Below, piece by piece: positions 33,834 to 44,877 of a stretch of DNA of 64,000 nt; the stretch's first letter is position 1; each line of letters starts with the position of its first letter. The stretch is taken from the NCBI GenBank assembly GCA_963576475.1, contig OY754981.1, positions 19,062,570 to 19,126,569 on the forward strand, written 5' to 3'. The notes beneath the pieces are model-generated. The model worked only from the letters and a program-made list of their open reading frames with translations, was not told where the DNA came from and made no database searches. Source of the stretch: Molanna angustata (taxonomy: Eukaryota > Arthropoda > Insecta > Trichoptera > Molannidae). The translations under genes and the position numbers were made by a program.

Positions 33834-34099
33834 CTTTGACTCCCGACAGGGAAAAAAATCCAATGTTTGCGCATATGCAATAATAAAAATATTCGATTTT
33901 TTTATATATTTTTTTCTTAAAAATAAACAATTTATATCTTTTAAAAAAAAACTATTTTATAAAATTTTCTTAAAAAAAACAAATTCATTTTCATTAAAAA
34001 AATATTACATTATTAAAAAACAATTTTATTATTTTTATACAAAAAAGGTTACTTTTAAAAATTACGTCAATATAAATAAATCACAAGCGACAGGTTAAA

Positions 34100-34690
34100 A
34101 ATTAATGGAAACGTCATTATATTGTGATCAATTATTAAGTATAAAATGTTCTTCGTCCTTCAATTCATCCTTCCTATAATCATTGCTGTGACCAGTATGT
34201 TTTTTCATCTCACTGTTTAGCAAAGGACCATAATATATCTACTTCTTCTTCTACTTGTCTTACTCCTAACGGAGATTGGCGATCATCACACCAAACTCAT
34301 CCCGATCATGCGTAACCAACCTTATTAGTGTCTCCGGATCCGGAATTCCGAACGGACCACTGCCTGAGATTTTTAATTTAGATGGTCTTCACCACGAAAT
34401 GTGTGGCCAAAATATGAGGCTTTGCGGATTTTATACACTTGTTTGCACATATGTATAATAAAATAGTACTTCAACGTCCATTCAAATGCCTCTTTTATCT
34501 TACGTTTTTCACCAGTTAATAACGAAAGCGACTGAGGATCGATCGATTCCAGGTGGACCAAGTTGAAATAACCACAACGATTAGGACATATTATTAGATC
34601 GGCGAGAGGAGGCTCAACGAGGAATGGAAGAAGAGAACGAGAGGAGTTTGAGGAGGCGGCTGCGAAAAATCCAGAAGCCACCGTCGTCAG
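34100..34690. other. Mixed-composition stretch, no confirmed gene
   Basis: 34250-34680 is less AT-rich. It has a minus-strand 102-codon frame (..SSNSSRSLLPFLVEPPLADLI..) with no known domain. It leads into the GC-rich island at 34690 and may be the flank of the same old element. Confidence 0.25.
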
Positions 34691-35190
34691 GGTTGCAATT
34701 ACCGGAATTCTATCCTAGCTGCAGGAAGTTTTAATGAGAAATAACTCTCAGACTGGCTTCCCGGGCCTCGGAGATACGATGCCGGTCACGATCGTGAATT
34801 CGAACGTGACTGTCGATTGGCAACCCCGTCACGTAGCGGGACCCTGGCTCGGGCAGGAGGGGTGAGGGCGCTACCACCCCCTGGCTCGGAGGGGGACGGA
34901 GAGACAGAGTCACGCGATCCAGCTTTTCCAAAATGGCCGCCGGGTTTATGTGTGCCAATGGCGACGGAGCCGCAGCCGAGCTGAATACCAAATACGGTCT
35001 CGGATATAATATTATTCGGGCGGGTTTCTCACCACCACCACCCGTTCGAATATTATATATTTTTATCCGCCTAAAGGTGGGGGGCGAAGCACAAGCGTCT
35101 GGCCGGAGTCGACTAACGTGCCTGCCGAGATCGACCCCGAAGACTCGGCGAATATCTAGGATGACCAAGAATGTGTGCAATCGATACTAA
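34690..35190. other. GC-rich block, probably transposon-derived
   Basis: About 500 GC-rich bases include CTGGCTTCCCGGGCCTCGGA, AGGAGGGGTGAGGGCGCTAC and AAAATGGCCGCCGGG. They end sharply in AT-rich DNA on the right. Both strands carry frames (149 codons minus, 85 plus) that reflect composition. From memory the 'ctggcttcccgggcctcggagatacgatgcc' type of start resembles the 5' region of a lepidopteran non-LTR element; I cannot prove it. A promoter or first exon is the alternative. Confidence 0.35.
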
Positions 35191-35384
35191 CTGCCGTTCG
35201 CTACGTCATTGGAAACAAAGATAATACTCGTAAAATAGTGAGCTGAAGAATCTAGATTCACCCATACTCGAGTACCTAGTTTTTGCTTTCTTTGAAACTA
35301 TTCTTTAGAAATTCTCGAGTCATATAACCTATCTATAATTCTAATTTTTATAGTAGAATAAAATCGATCAAATTTCATCCTTAT

Positions 35385-35775
35385 TTTTTTGTGTTCTCTT
35401 GATTCATTATCTTTTCCTTCAGCCATCTCTCGACTGTTGGATGTAGACCTCTAAATGTTTCCACTAATCTCTTCTTTGGGATTTTTGCATCCATCCACTT
35501 CCAGCGACGGGAACAATGTCACTGACTCACCTTTTCTGAGGCCGACCTATTCTTCTTTTCATATCTCATGGTCTCCATTTCAGAACCCTAGGTGCCCATC
35601 TGTCCATTCCGTCTGACAGCATGACTTGCTCGTTGCCATTTAAATTTGGCAACTCGATCTATGACATCGACAACTTTTGTCTGGCGTCATTTCCTTATTT
35701 CTTATTCTGTCTCTAGACTTTCGCCAAGCATTTGCTTTTCCATAGGATTTGAGTGTATTTTAGCTTATATTATGT
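35385..35775 (-). pseudogene. LINE polyprotein C-terminus, decayed
   Basis: The minus reading has AMLGESLRDRIRNKEMTPDK-like sequence (upstream part frame-shifted), then TKVVDVIDRVAKFKWQRASH, AVRRNG, RRIGRPQKR, stop, VSDIVPVAGSGWMQKSQRRD and a final YIQQSRDG. This matches a common insect non-LTR C-terminus: RNEEIRRRTKVTDVI, VAKLKWQWAGH, GRPPTRW, AGSRWMQAAQDR. Several stops and shifts make it a pseudogene. A shorter relative is at 7685. Confidence 0.7.
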
Positions 35776-35869
35776 AGTATAGTGCGCACAGTAGGTAAGC
35801 GTGATAGTCGCAGAACATAAGTAAGCACAGTCTGCTTATCCTTTCCTATTTCACTCTTTATATTTTTTA

Positions 35870-36390
35870 TTTTTTTTCAAAACATACAATAGGCAATACA
35901 ATACATTACTACAATATACCTAAGGATTTTTTTGTATTTTTTTTAACTTTTTCATAAGTTACCTATGTTCTAGACTTGCAAATAGAGAAATTAGTGGTAA
36001 AGTGGAAATTGTTTGACAATAACATTTAAAATCGAGATGAAATACAATACAATACAGGTACTTATTATTGTTTTTTACCTACACTGTTTTGAAATAACTT
36101 ATACATATTATATCTCGTGTGAAATTCGACAAATTCTTTTATGACACTCGTTATTGATTCATTATTTCCAAGTATCCAAACGAGCACAGTTTGTCAACTG
36201 AAAATATATATTTAACATAATTCTTCGTAAAAAAAAATTACCGACGGATGGACACATTCATTTTTACCCATTAAATTTCGATGAATTATATTGTTACGGC
36301 TTATGAGATTCCAAAAATACATTATTACATTGAAATTTCTTGATCGTGACATTAACGAAAAAATTCCCGAGTCATCTCTATGAATCTTAC
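35870..36390. other. AT-rich, possible LINE tail, otherwise empty
   Basis: T-rich runs followed by ACATACAATAGGCAATACAA (35882-35902) look like a minus-strand LINE 3' tail. Nothing else is supported. Confidence 0.3.
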
Positions 36391-36399
36391 AATCAAGTA

Positions 36400-36633
36400 T
36401 CATAAATTGTTACAAAAATATGGAAACATTTTGATTGGTGTATGTGCTAAACTTTTACTCTCCGCCCTTTGAAAGTTTCCCAGTCTGTTTCCTTTGAGAA
36501 TGACTCCACATTTTCTTTGATATAGTCTACAAATTTGCATCATTGAATCCCCGAGAACGTCGGAAATCCGCACTTCACTTAAAGCGTCGTATACCAGGGC
36601 ACAACGGTCTTTTGCAAGAAAGTGTTGGAGGGT
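36400..36633 (-). other. Coding-like 77-codon open stretch, unrecognised
   Basis: No stop occurs from 36633 down to the TGA at 36400-36402. The reading includes HFLAKDRCALVYDALSEVRI, then SDVLGDSMMQICRLYQRKCG, VILKGNRLGNF and QRAESKSLAHTP. Residue use looks protein-like and the DNA (36430-36630) is less AT-rich than its flanks. There is no ATG at its start, so it would be an exon or the inside of a broken gene. A TGA precedes it; an alternative frame upstream (CFVPEPSNTFLQK) may mean a frameshift. I do not know the family. Confidence 0.3.
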
Positions 36634-36738
36634 TCAGGCACAAAGCAGTTCAATTGTGAAAAGTTATATCAATTAGCACTCCAAGAAATTTACATTTGTA
36701 TATGTTTAAAAAAAAATACTTAAAAAGTAAAAGACTGG

Positions 36739-36880
36739 TGGTGCCAGAGCGGTTGGTACGCTGGGTTAGTAATCCAGCGGTCGTGAATTGAAATCCTGCA
36801 ATGACCGATTCTGTTTAGATTCCGTTTAATGATGATGTATAATGTATTTGTACATGTAACAAGTATTGATTCTTAAAAAA
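36739..36880 (+). mobile_element. SINE family A, diverged copy
   Basis: CCAGAGCGGTTGGTACG, GCTGGGTTAGTAATCCAGC and a damaged B box (GAATTGAAATCC) are present. The body is shorter and much changed (..TGTACATGTAACAAGTATTG). Confidence 0.7.
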
Positions 36881-37442
36881 ATATTCCTTGAATATTGACT
36901 TAGTAAATAAATAGGTACAGTCTATTTACCACATCGAGATACCTTATATGTAATATAGGTCAAATATGGCTTTAAGACAAATATCTTTTTAAGCGTCAAG
37001 CCAAATATCGCTTTAAGTCAAATATCCTTTAAAGCGTCAATGTAAGCAATAATATTTATAACAACGAAATAATATAAACACTCATACAAAAATATTTTCA
37101 ATCGATCCTTGAATCAAGTGCATATACATCATTGGACCTTTAAATAACCAAACAGAATACTTAGTTGTAACTGTCGTAGCATGTATGAGTGTTGTATTAT
37201 TATTAAAGTTCACTCGGGTTTTGAATCCCGTATAATATATGCAAAACAAAATAATTAACAAATGAATTTAACAATAAAGAGGAGAAATCGGCACTGAGGT
37301 ACGTCACTTGTGCGTTCAGTTAAAATACCCCCCTAGCACCAAATTAAAAAAAAAACGATTCTCGCTGATTGGACGCTAGGAGGAGTATGCATACATTTGA
37401 CAGAGCGTCGCTAGGCGCTGTGCCGCCACACTGTAGTCGCAA

Positions 37443-37763
37443 TTAATTATATGTACATAGATCAACCAGCAGTGATTTGCAGTTTTTTTTCTTAAAATAC
37501 TGCTTATTTTTTAATTCATTTATGTCTGCAATATTGGTAGGTACTTGGTACCAATATTCATTAAAAATTATCCTGAACGTAAAACGCGCCATACGATCGA
37601 TCTGGTGATCGATCAATTTGAGATCACCGTTGGAACCCTCTGGCGATCGTGAGGAAAATGCTATAAACGTCTTATATTTTACACAAAATTCCTGTTCGGT
37701 AGCTCCATAACGCAGATTGTATCTCTTTTCAACTCTTAGTTCATTCGAATATTCATCAACCAT
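37443..37763 (-). other. 106-codon open frame of unknown origin
   Basis: It reads MVDEYSNELRVEKRYNLRYG..., with 'IDHQIDRMARFTFRIIFNEY', YQVPTNIADINELKN and a lysine-rich end. The end (aromatic-W/Y-x-x-VP-x-x-I, then basic residues) vaguely recalls LINE C-termini. No second copy is in the window and no domain is certain. Confidence 0.3.
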
Positions 37764-37764
37764 T

Positions 37765-38120
37765 GGTTTTTGAGCTCGTACAAAAGTTCTTTCTCATACA
37801 AAAATTCTATCTGATAATACCTGATTATTTTTTGTTTTTTTTTTTACAGGAAAAATAAAAGTGTAGGTAGGTACATAAGTAAAAAAATTAAAAATACAAA
37901 TTTAAACAATTCAATATTATTGCTCGATCGAAATTGTAGAAACTTGTGTATGATTTATTCTTTCTTTCCTTATCCTTTTGTTTTCCTATCATTGCTATTA
38001 ACTGTTTTGATCTTTTGTATTTGATCTTTTTTTTTGTCTGTTTCATATATTTGTTTTTTTTTATTTTTGTCATTTTATAACCTCATTGCCATAGTACACA
38101 TCGTATTGTATATTATAATC
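37765..38120. other. No gene seen
   Basis: AT-rich. TTTTTTTTTTACAG at about 37833-37850 looks like a splice acceptor, but the sequence after it does not read as an exon. Confidence 0.4.
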
Positions 38121-38121
38121 A

Positions 38122-38205
38122 ACTCTGGTTGGTTGGAAGTAATCGTGTTTGGCAATAAGCCGCCAGTGTACAAATTGCTTGTACAAGAAGATAAATAAAT
38201 AAATA
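38122..38205 (+). mobile_element. LINE 3' end, 'GCCAGTGTACAAATT' family, copy 2
   Basis: GGTTGGTTGGAAGTAATCGT, TTTGGCAATAAGCCGCC and AGTGTACAAATTGCTTG are present, then (AAAT)n. This is the best-preserved member; see 2333. Confidence 0.6.
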
Positions 38206-38798
38206 TGAAGTAGACATTGCCAGTATGAAAGTAAGCAATCTATGGTTTGACGTGAAATATTTTTTTTATTTAATTTAATATATTTATAATGCCAAACTCA
38301 TATTCCTCCGTGCGTGCAGGTTGCTTAAAAAGGGGTTCAAATTTTCGCTTCACGTATTAATATAAAGATTCTTAACTTACAACATTTTAAGGTTTTATGC
38401 GGCCGTCGTTTAAATTTGCTGCATAATTCATTTGTTTCACAATAATTTATCGTCTAAGATGCTCTCATTAAATGTCTTTATAATACTTATATTTTTTAAA
38501 TGTGAATATTTTAGTATCAATAATCGTCTCATTGTTACTAGTACAAATAGTTTGAAAAACTTGTTTTCATTGTGATCGATAAATTCTTCCCAGCCGTACA
38601 TTCAATCTTCGAGTTTTTACACCTTATTCACTTTTTATCCATGTTTTTTCAACGACCTCTTATCCGCGGCATTCTCATTGCACTCTCGTCTTACTAGCAA
38701 TTTGTAATAATTTTGACACAATGTTTTGTAATGTTCATTTAATAATGCAGATGTGTCTGTCCTTTTCTGGTTCACAAGCTCTGTGTTGTTTTATAGAT

Positions 38799-38944
38799 GT
38801 CCGATGGCGTCTCAAGCCGCCAGATCCTGTCTTATCTCTTTTGCAAGATCTCTGTCCCCGGAGCCAAAACAAATACTTACATTCACCGCCAAACCAGATG
38901 TAGTAGCAGAAGTCGATCTGATAAAACTTGGAGGATTTCACATT
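38799..38944 (+). other. Candidate exon, unrecognised
   Basis: TGTGTTGTTTTATAG precedes it and GTAAGC follows. In the phase left by the exon at 13600 it completes an Arg codon and stays open: CPMASQAARSCLISFARSLS, PEPKQILTFTAKPDVVAEVD, LIKLGGFHI. The composition is clearly less AT-rich than its surroundings. Against it: the minus strand is also open here, 25 kb separates it from exon 2, and I know no family with this sequence. Confidence 0.25.
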
Positions 38945-39224
38945 TGTAAGCTGCAAATGGACCGAGATCCCTGCCGACAGCATGAAATACAAACCAAAAG
39001 ATCCTCCGTAGATCAATGATCAATAAATTGTTTCGTGTAACATATCTACGGCTGCTAATTGGATAAATTGATCATGAATAGATCTAAGCGGATACGCCAT
39101 CTTTATGTTCAGTTGCACATTATGTAGGTATGCTTATCGTTGTACGAATGTCAAATACTTTGATACCAACTGTAGTAAATAAATAAAGCAATAGTCGCAC
39201 AATGTGATAAACAAATCTAGTAAT

Positions 39225-39402
39225 AATTTGTAGTCTCTGGTTCAGTTAGTCGATATCTGACTCTAGAGTCCCAGGATTTTAATCTGGATTAGTGGATTTG
39301 AGAGACGATAATTACCCTGTAATGTGCCTGTAACGATAATTAGCTTGTAATGTTCCTGAAACGATAATTAGTCTGTTATATGTGCCTGTAAAGATAATTA
39401 AC
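39225..39402 (+). repeat. Diverged SINE-B head followed by ~32-bp tandem repeat
   Basis: 39225-39290 keeps CTCTGGTTCAGTTAGTC and a tRNA-like layout. Then ACGATAATTA(C/G)..TGTAATGTGCCTGTA repeats about three times to 39402. A further unit (GGATAATTAACCTGCAATGA) appears at 39606, after the LINE scrap at 39403-39605, so the array was split by that insertion. Confidence 0.5.
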
Positions 39403-39605
39403 CATCATCATCAACATCAGTGGCTCCACAGTCCAGGATGGGCCTTGGCCTCCTCAAGGAATCGTCTCCATTGCACCCTATCCATGACCTTTTCTCTCCA
39501 ATTCCGCACACTGGCTATATCTGAAGGTCCTTCTCGAGTCAATCCATCCATTGTGGCCTTCCCACATCTCTTCTTCCCTCCGGATGTGATGTGAGGATTC
39601 TTTTA
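39403..39605 (-). mobile_element. LINE scrap inserted into a tandem repeat
   Basis: GTCCAGGATGGGCCTTGGCC, TCAAGGAATCGTCTCCATTG, CCATTGTGGCCTTCCCACAT read in reverse like the C-terminal coding end of an insect non-LTR element. It starts with (CAT)n (ATCATCATCAACATCAG). No unbroken frame remains. Confidence 0.4.
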
Positions 39606-39867
39606 AGGATAATTAACCTGCAATGACGATAATAGGCATTTTAAATTTATATTTGAAAATGCCTGTTGATCGCGTAAGAAATAATACAAAATAAATATAA
39701 TAGGTTGTTAAAGAATCACGAAAAAACATCAATTTATCAAACTAAAGTCCTATGTTATTAAACTAAAAATATAACATGCTCGATTCTTTGATTTTGTGAT
39801 CATTTATTTAAATAAAATAAAAAATGGACAAAGAAACAGGTAACACGAAGTTCAAACACCTGCGACA

Positions 39868-39935
39868 CCGGGTATCAATTCTAATCTAGGACAGAGTGAG
39901 ATATTTTACCATCTAAGCCACGAAGGCTGACTGGG
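39868..39935 (-). mobile_element. SINE family B, decayed head
   Basis: The complement of CTAAGCCACGAAGGCTGAC gives the family start GTCAGCCTTCGTGGCTTAG; a weak B box lies at 39868-39885. Confidence 0.45.
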
Positions 39936-40079
39936 ATATTATAATTTATCCCGAATATCATAAGCATATTGTTGGAAGTGATTTTTGAGTATATTACATT
40001 GCAATATCACTATGTACTATATTTATTTATAATCAATTATACCTAGACTATGAAACAATGTACTAATATTTATCTTATT

Positions 40080-40370
40080 TTAATAGTTCGTTTATATGCG
40101 GACCTTGTAGCCACGAAGAGCAATTTTAGGGCTTTCAAGACTTTCTGTCTTAAATTCGGTGCACTATTATCTTCACTATCACTGAGCAGTGAGCCAGTAG
40201 TTTCAACATGATTAGCTCTCTTTGGCACATTAAGTGCAGTGTCTGCAAGGTTTTAGAGTTCTCCGGACTCTTCATATGTTCTTTGTGTTCTTTCAGAGTT
40301 TTGCAAGGGGCCGTTATTAGTCCCCATAAGCAGAACGGGTGGTGGTGGGGGAAGAACAGTTCGTTTATAT
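40080..40370 (+). repeat. Relative of the retroposed insert at 19087
   Basis: TTTTGCAAGGGGCCGTTATT, AGTCCCCATAAG and GAACGGGTGGTGGTGGGGG match the end of the 19-kb insert in the opposite orientation. GCCACGAAGAGCAATTTTAG near 40110 may match its other side. No target duplication could be found for this copy. Confidence 0.45.
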
Positions 40371-40469
40371 TAGGTATTATATACGTAACAGCCAGTTTTT
40401 CATTACACTCGTTTTTATTATTGGTTCGGCGCTGCGGAAGATATTTTATAGAGAAATCTCAGTAAGATG

Positions 40470-41730
40470 TTTAATGTTATATACGCTGAAGAATACGCTG
40501 TAATGGATATGATGTGGTCGGACTCTTTTAACACGTGTCGGCAAATAATGTGTCACAAAGCTTCATCTTTCTTGACTTTCCTTAAAGAGACTCGCATAAC
40601 ATCACATTGAAAACCTATAACCATTACAAACACAAGAAAATCTCATTAAAGAAAGCCACTAATGAAATGAAAAAAACATGTATGTGTGTTTTTAAATAGT
40701 GTCTGTGTATGTGTGTTTTTAACGTCCTATAATTACATTTTTTTTTTAAATCGAAAAAATCCGAAACACCCCAACTAGATAATTTAATTTTCTATAAAAA
40801 ATATTAACATTATATGTAGTAGTACCTACATCTCAAACTTTTTGTGCATCTCAATTTTAGTGACGGCATCGAACTGTACACTATTTTATATTTTATTATT
40901 TATGTCATAATTTTTGTAGGTAATTAGCGTGGAAATAATAAATAAATAAAAATATGAGAACTAATTGAAATTTTATATAAGTGAAATCTTTTCACAGTAT
41001 ATTCTCGTGCTCGAGTGAAATTGTCATACATTATGCCTAGAACAAACATCGGTTCTTTTTGTGTGGTATATATTATGCATATGTAGGTAGGTACTACCTA
41101 TTACCACTGTTTGGTTCCTACCTGGACCAAATCTCATCTTCGGCTTCTTACACAGCCGATTGTTGAAGAATTAATTGTGTAAATATTTAAAACTACCGAT
41201 GTGTCCCTTTGACGGGCCCCACGGCCTCAACTCGACTGGTGACGGATGAAAGGGCACACAAAGACGGATATCAATTCACTCATTTTAAAAAGCGTGACCA
41301 CAAGAGTATTGACTCGCTTTCTTTTCAACATTCACGCATACTGACTGTACTATGGGGACAGTTTTTCAATAGAAACTGTTTTATTTTTTTTTATTAAAGA
41401 ATTTTTTTTAAATGTAGATTTTTTAGTTGTAACGAAATCTAAAAAAAGGTTACAGTTATGAATAACATAAAAATATTTTAATGTATTCAAAAATATTATT
41501 TTAAGTTAAATTCATTGTTTTTTTTATTTTATTTATTTATCAACATCATTTCCTTTTTGTGCACTGTCAAAATATCAAATGATTATTAGAATTCCGTTTA
41601 AAAAAATTAACAAGAAGATTTTTACATGGAATTTCGATTTAAATTTTTAATATTATTTTATTAAAATTTACCTAATTGTGAAAGAGATAATATTTTTTTT
41701 ATTATCTAAAGTAATAAAGCAATCAAAATG
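40470..41730. other. No gene seen
   Basis: AT-rich with a likely LINE-type tail at 40900-40955 (AATAATAAATAAATAAAAAT). 41200-41350 is less AT-rich but shows no motif. Confidence 0.35.
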
Positions 41731-41733
41731 TTA

Positions 41734-41776
<43 letters not shown>

Positions 41777-41790
41777 TGTGTGTGTGTTTG
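41731..41790. repeat. (GT)n microsatellite
   Basis: About 55 bases of GT dinucleotides interrupted once by GTAT, preceded by TTAGTGTATGT and followed by TTTGTCTCACGCC. Confidence 0.95.
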
Positions 41791-43499
41791 TCTCACGCCT
41801 TCTGAAAAACCAAGAGCATCTAAAAATCTAATTTAAGTGCGAACATGTACCAGTATACCTGATGCAGTGTCACGCTAAAAAGAATGCGATAAAAATGCTG
41901 AATTTTAAAAATATTTAAATAATTATTTTTTTCATACAAAATTTTCCAAGTCATATCTGTCAAAAAAGTGTACATTTTGCACGCAAATATCTGTTAGTTT
42001 AAAAGTAAGAAGTAGGTATTTACACAAAAAAAATATATTTTGAAGTATAACTTAGCGTTTAAGTGAAAAACATGGTGAATATTTGGTATAATTATAATGT
42101 TTAACTTATTTTTAAAGTAAGCCTTTTGTACATAAACGCCGCCATTTTAATATCTTTTCATACAATATTTCATTTTCCCACCGAATGAATATGTTCTTGA
42201 AAATAATAAACCTTTGAAATAAATGTAATTATGAAATAATAAAATGAAACACAAGACATTACGGCAAGTTTTAAGACATATATTGTAAAAATGTGTTATT
42301 TATTAGTAAAGATATAGGCATAATAAAATTGCATAATTTGTAAATAATATTTGATTTTTCTGACAATTTTCATTTTTATGGCATCGAACAAACCAATGTA
42401 GGTACCTACATATTCAAAAAATGTATCCGAACCATTCGATATTACTTATGTGTTCGAATCGTTTCCATGGCTACAGAAAGAATGTGATATTCAAATAAAA
42501 TTTGTTAGGAATCGAATTTATTTAGAAGTTTGTTGTAGGTAGGTACCTACCTAATACTATTTACTTACAAATCAACAATAATATACCTATACTGATTTCC
42601 TATAGGAAAATTATTTTATTTATTTATTTATCAACCGTTTGTCCGATTATAATGAAACTTTGGTGAATTGTCGAGCGTATGCCCAGGATGGTTTTTGGAT
42701 TTAAACTTTTTTCTTATTCTTCTTCTTCTTCGTGTATTTGGTCGTTTTACCTATGAAGGGGGAGTATCCTGGGAAAAGAAGGTCCGACTGTCCCTCCATC
42801 TCTTCACAGGTCTTCCAGGACGGGTTCTGCATATAAACTTTTTTCTTCTTTTTCTTCAACGTGTACTTGGTCATCTTACCTATGAAGATGAACTATCCTG
42901 GGAGATGAAGGTCCAATTTTCCTTCCATCTCTTCGCAGGTTTCTGGATTTAAACTTTTTTCTTCTTCTTCTTCATCGTCTATTTGGTCATTTTACCTTTG
43001 AAGGTGGACTAACCTGGGAGAAGAATGTCCAATTTTCCTTCCATCTCTTCGCAGGTATCTGGATTTAAACTTATTTCTTCTTCTTCTTCTTCATCGTGTA
43101 TTTTTGCTCATTTTACCTATGAAGTTGGAGAATCCTGGGAGAAGAAGGTCCAACTGTCCTTCCATCTCTTCGCAGGTATCTGGGTTTAAACTTTTTTCTT
43201 CTTCTTCGTGTATTTAGTCATTTTACCTATTAAGTAGAGCATCCTGGGAAAAGAAGGTTCTTTCATCTCTTCGCGGTTCTTCCAGGATGGTTTCTGGATT
43301 TAAACTTTTCTTAACCGACTGATGGGACGGGATGTAATGAAGGGAAGGGAGGCACTAAAGGGCCTGAAGGGACGGGAGGTATAAAACTGCCTGAAGGGAC
43401 GGAAGGTACTGAAGGGCCTGATGGGAAGGGACGTAATGAGGGATTAAAGGGACGGGAGGTACTGAAGGGCCTGAAGCGGCGGGTCCTGGAGTCTAATTC

Positions 43500-43990
43500 T
43501 TTTTCTTCTTAATTTTATGTAGACCTTTAGGGCAGTTTTTATACAAACTACTTCCTATTGTCTAAATCATCTTCTTCTTCTTTTATGTATACATTTGGGT
43601 CATTTTTTTATAAAAATTATTTCCTTTAGTCTAATTATTATTCTTCTTCATTTAAGTACGTAGACTTTTGGGAGAGTTTTAATACAAACTATTTCCAATA
43701 GTCTTATTCATTTTCTTTTATGTAGACCTTTTGGTCAGTATTTATACAAACTATTTCCAATAGTCTAAATATTCTTCTTCTTCTTTTTTGTAGACCTTTG
43801 GGTGAGCTTTTATACAATCTATTTCCAATAGTCTAATTCTTCTATTAGGTATATGTATTTTTACTTATTTTATGTAGACCATTGGAATAGTTTTTTATAC
43901 AAACTATTTCTTATAGTCTTATACTTATTTTTCTCTTTTTTATTTAGTCTTTTGGGTTAGTTTTAAGTCTAATAGTCTATTGTGCAGAAA
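43500..43990. repeat. ~72-bp tandem repeat array
   Basis: About seven units share TTCTTCTT, TTTTATGTAGACCTTTGGG, 'agtttttatacaaactattt' and CCAATAGTCTAAT. Spacing is roughly 65-85 bases owing to indels. The array is internal to the composite element. Confidence 0.8.
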
Positions 43991-43999
43991 TATTATTAA

Positions 44000-44690
44000 C
44001 GATATGCACACTTGATGAAAATACATATGAAATGAATGGGATATGGGATGTGACGATATAACCTGCACTAGAATCTTTTCAATACTTTTGTTTAATTAAA
44101 TTTAAACCATTTATATCATCCTATTTTGAATAATTTTCAACACCTAATATTTAAAGAATGGGGGTTGTGGCCATTACTGAACTCTTCACAACATTTATAT
44201 TCAAATTAAAAACTATTTACTATAGTTCAAGTCTTCTTCTTCTTCGTTAATGAAGACATTCAGTCAAATTGAGCAAAAATATAATGCACACTTGATGAAA
44301 AAATATAAAAACGAATGGGATGTGACCAATACTAGATCTTTTCAGTACCTACGTTTGTTTAATCAAATTTTAACCACATCCCAACATCGAAAATTACTAA
44401 ATTTTCAATAGGTACACATTACAATTTGTTTTCGATGATAATATTTAAAAATGGGAGTTGTGGCCAAACCAATCTCTTTACAACGTTGATAAACAGTCAT
44501 ATTTAAAACCATTACGCATAGTCCATGCGAGCAGAAATTGTATAAATATTATACTTCATTCACACTTTATAGCAATATATAAAAAAGAATGGGTTGTGGC
44601 CATCACTTGAACATTTTACAATACTTAAACTCAATCAAATTTCAAACCACTTTTTATAGTCTGATATTGCAAAATAATTGGGTGACAATA
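44000..44690. repeat. ~240-bp tandem repeat array
   Basis: Three diverged units share ATGCACACTTGATGAAAA, GAATGGG..TGTGGCCA, 'TTTTCAATACTT' and 'atcaaatttaaacca'. They are found only in copy 3 of the composite element. Confidence 0.65.
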
Positions 44691-44828
44691 TTATAAAAAC
44701 GATTGCTTTTTCTTTCACAATTTTACATTCTTGGCCAACGGCGGGACATAAAAGCTAGTTTACAATATAATAACGTATGTACCTATACTTAGTATTGCAG
44801 GTACCGCATTTGTTTGATTTAATTTATA

Positions 44829-44877
44829 AGGTTAGGTAAGGTTATAGGTTAGGTTAGGTTCGGTTAGGTTAGGTTAA
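44829..44877. repeat. Interstitial TTAGG (insect telomere-type) tract
   Basis: GGTTAGG occurs several times: AAGGTTAGGTAAGGTTATAG, GTTAGGTTAGGTTCGG, TTAGGTTAGGTTAAG. It is imperfect and short, about 70 bases beyond the 5' end of the composite element. Confidence 0.75.

Larger units (their letters stand above)
42628..44758 (-). mobile_element. Composite minisatellite-bearing element, copy 3 (3'-truncated)
   Basis: In the minus reading the element starts at 44758 with CTAGCTTTTATGTCCCGCC, the family's CTAG-type 5' end. It passes through three arrays: ~240-bp units (44000-44690), ~72-bp units (43500-43990) and a short GGGACGGGAGGTACTGAAGG-type array (43310-43500). It then enters ~120-150-bp units (42640-43310), each with a TTCTTCTTC tract and CATCTCTTCGCAGGT. 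It ends in CCAAAGTTTCATTATAATCG then CGGTTGATAAATAAATAA, without the terminal TATAATATAGAT of copies 1 and 2. No protein is encoded; frames such as 42668-42952 follow the repeats. Confidence 0.75.

Noticed and set aside
33757..34098. 113-codon + frame MISRFSYNKYSNF...
   Set aside because: It starts inside the arm of the perfect palindrome and runs into A/T-rich tail; composition is K/N/F/I-rich as expected of chance frames.
34731..35190. 149-codon minus and 85-codon plus frames
   Set aside because: They overlap in a GC-rich block where stops are rare; Pro/Arg/Ser-rich translations with no motif.
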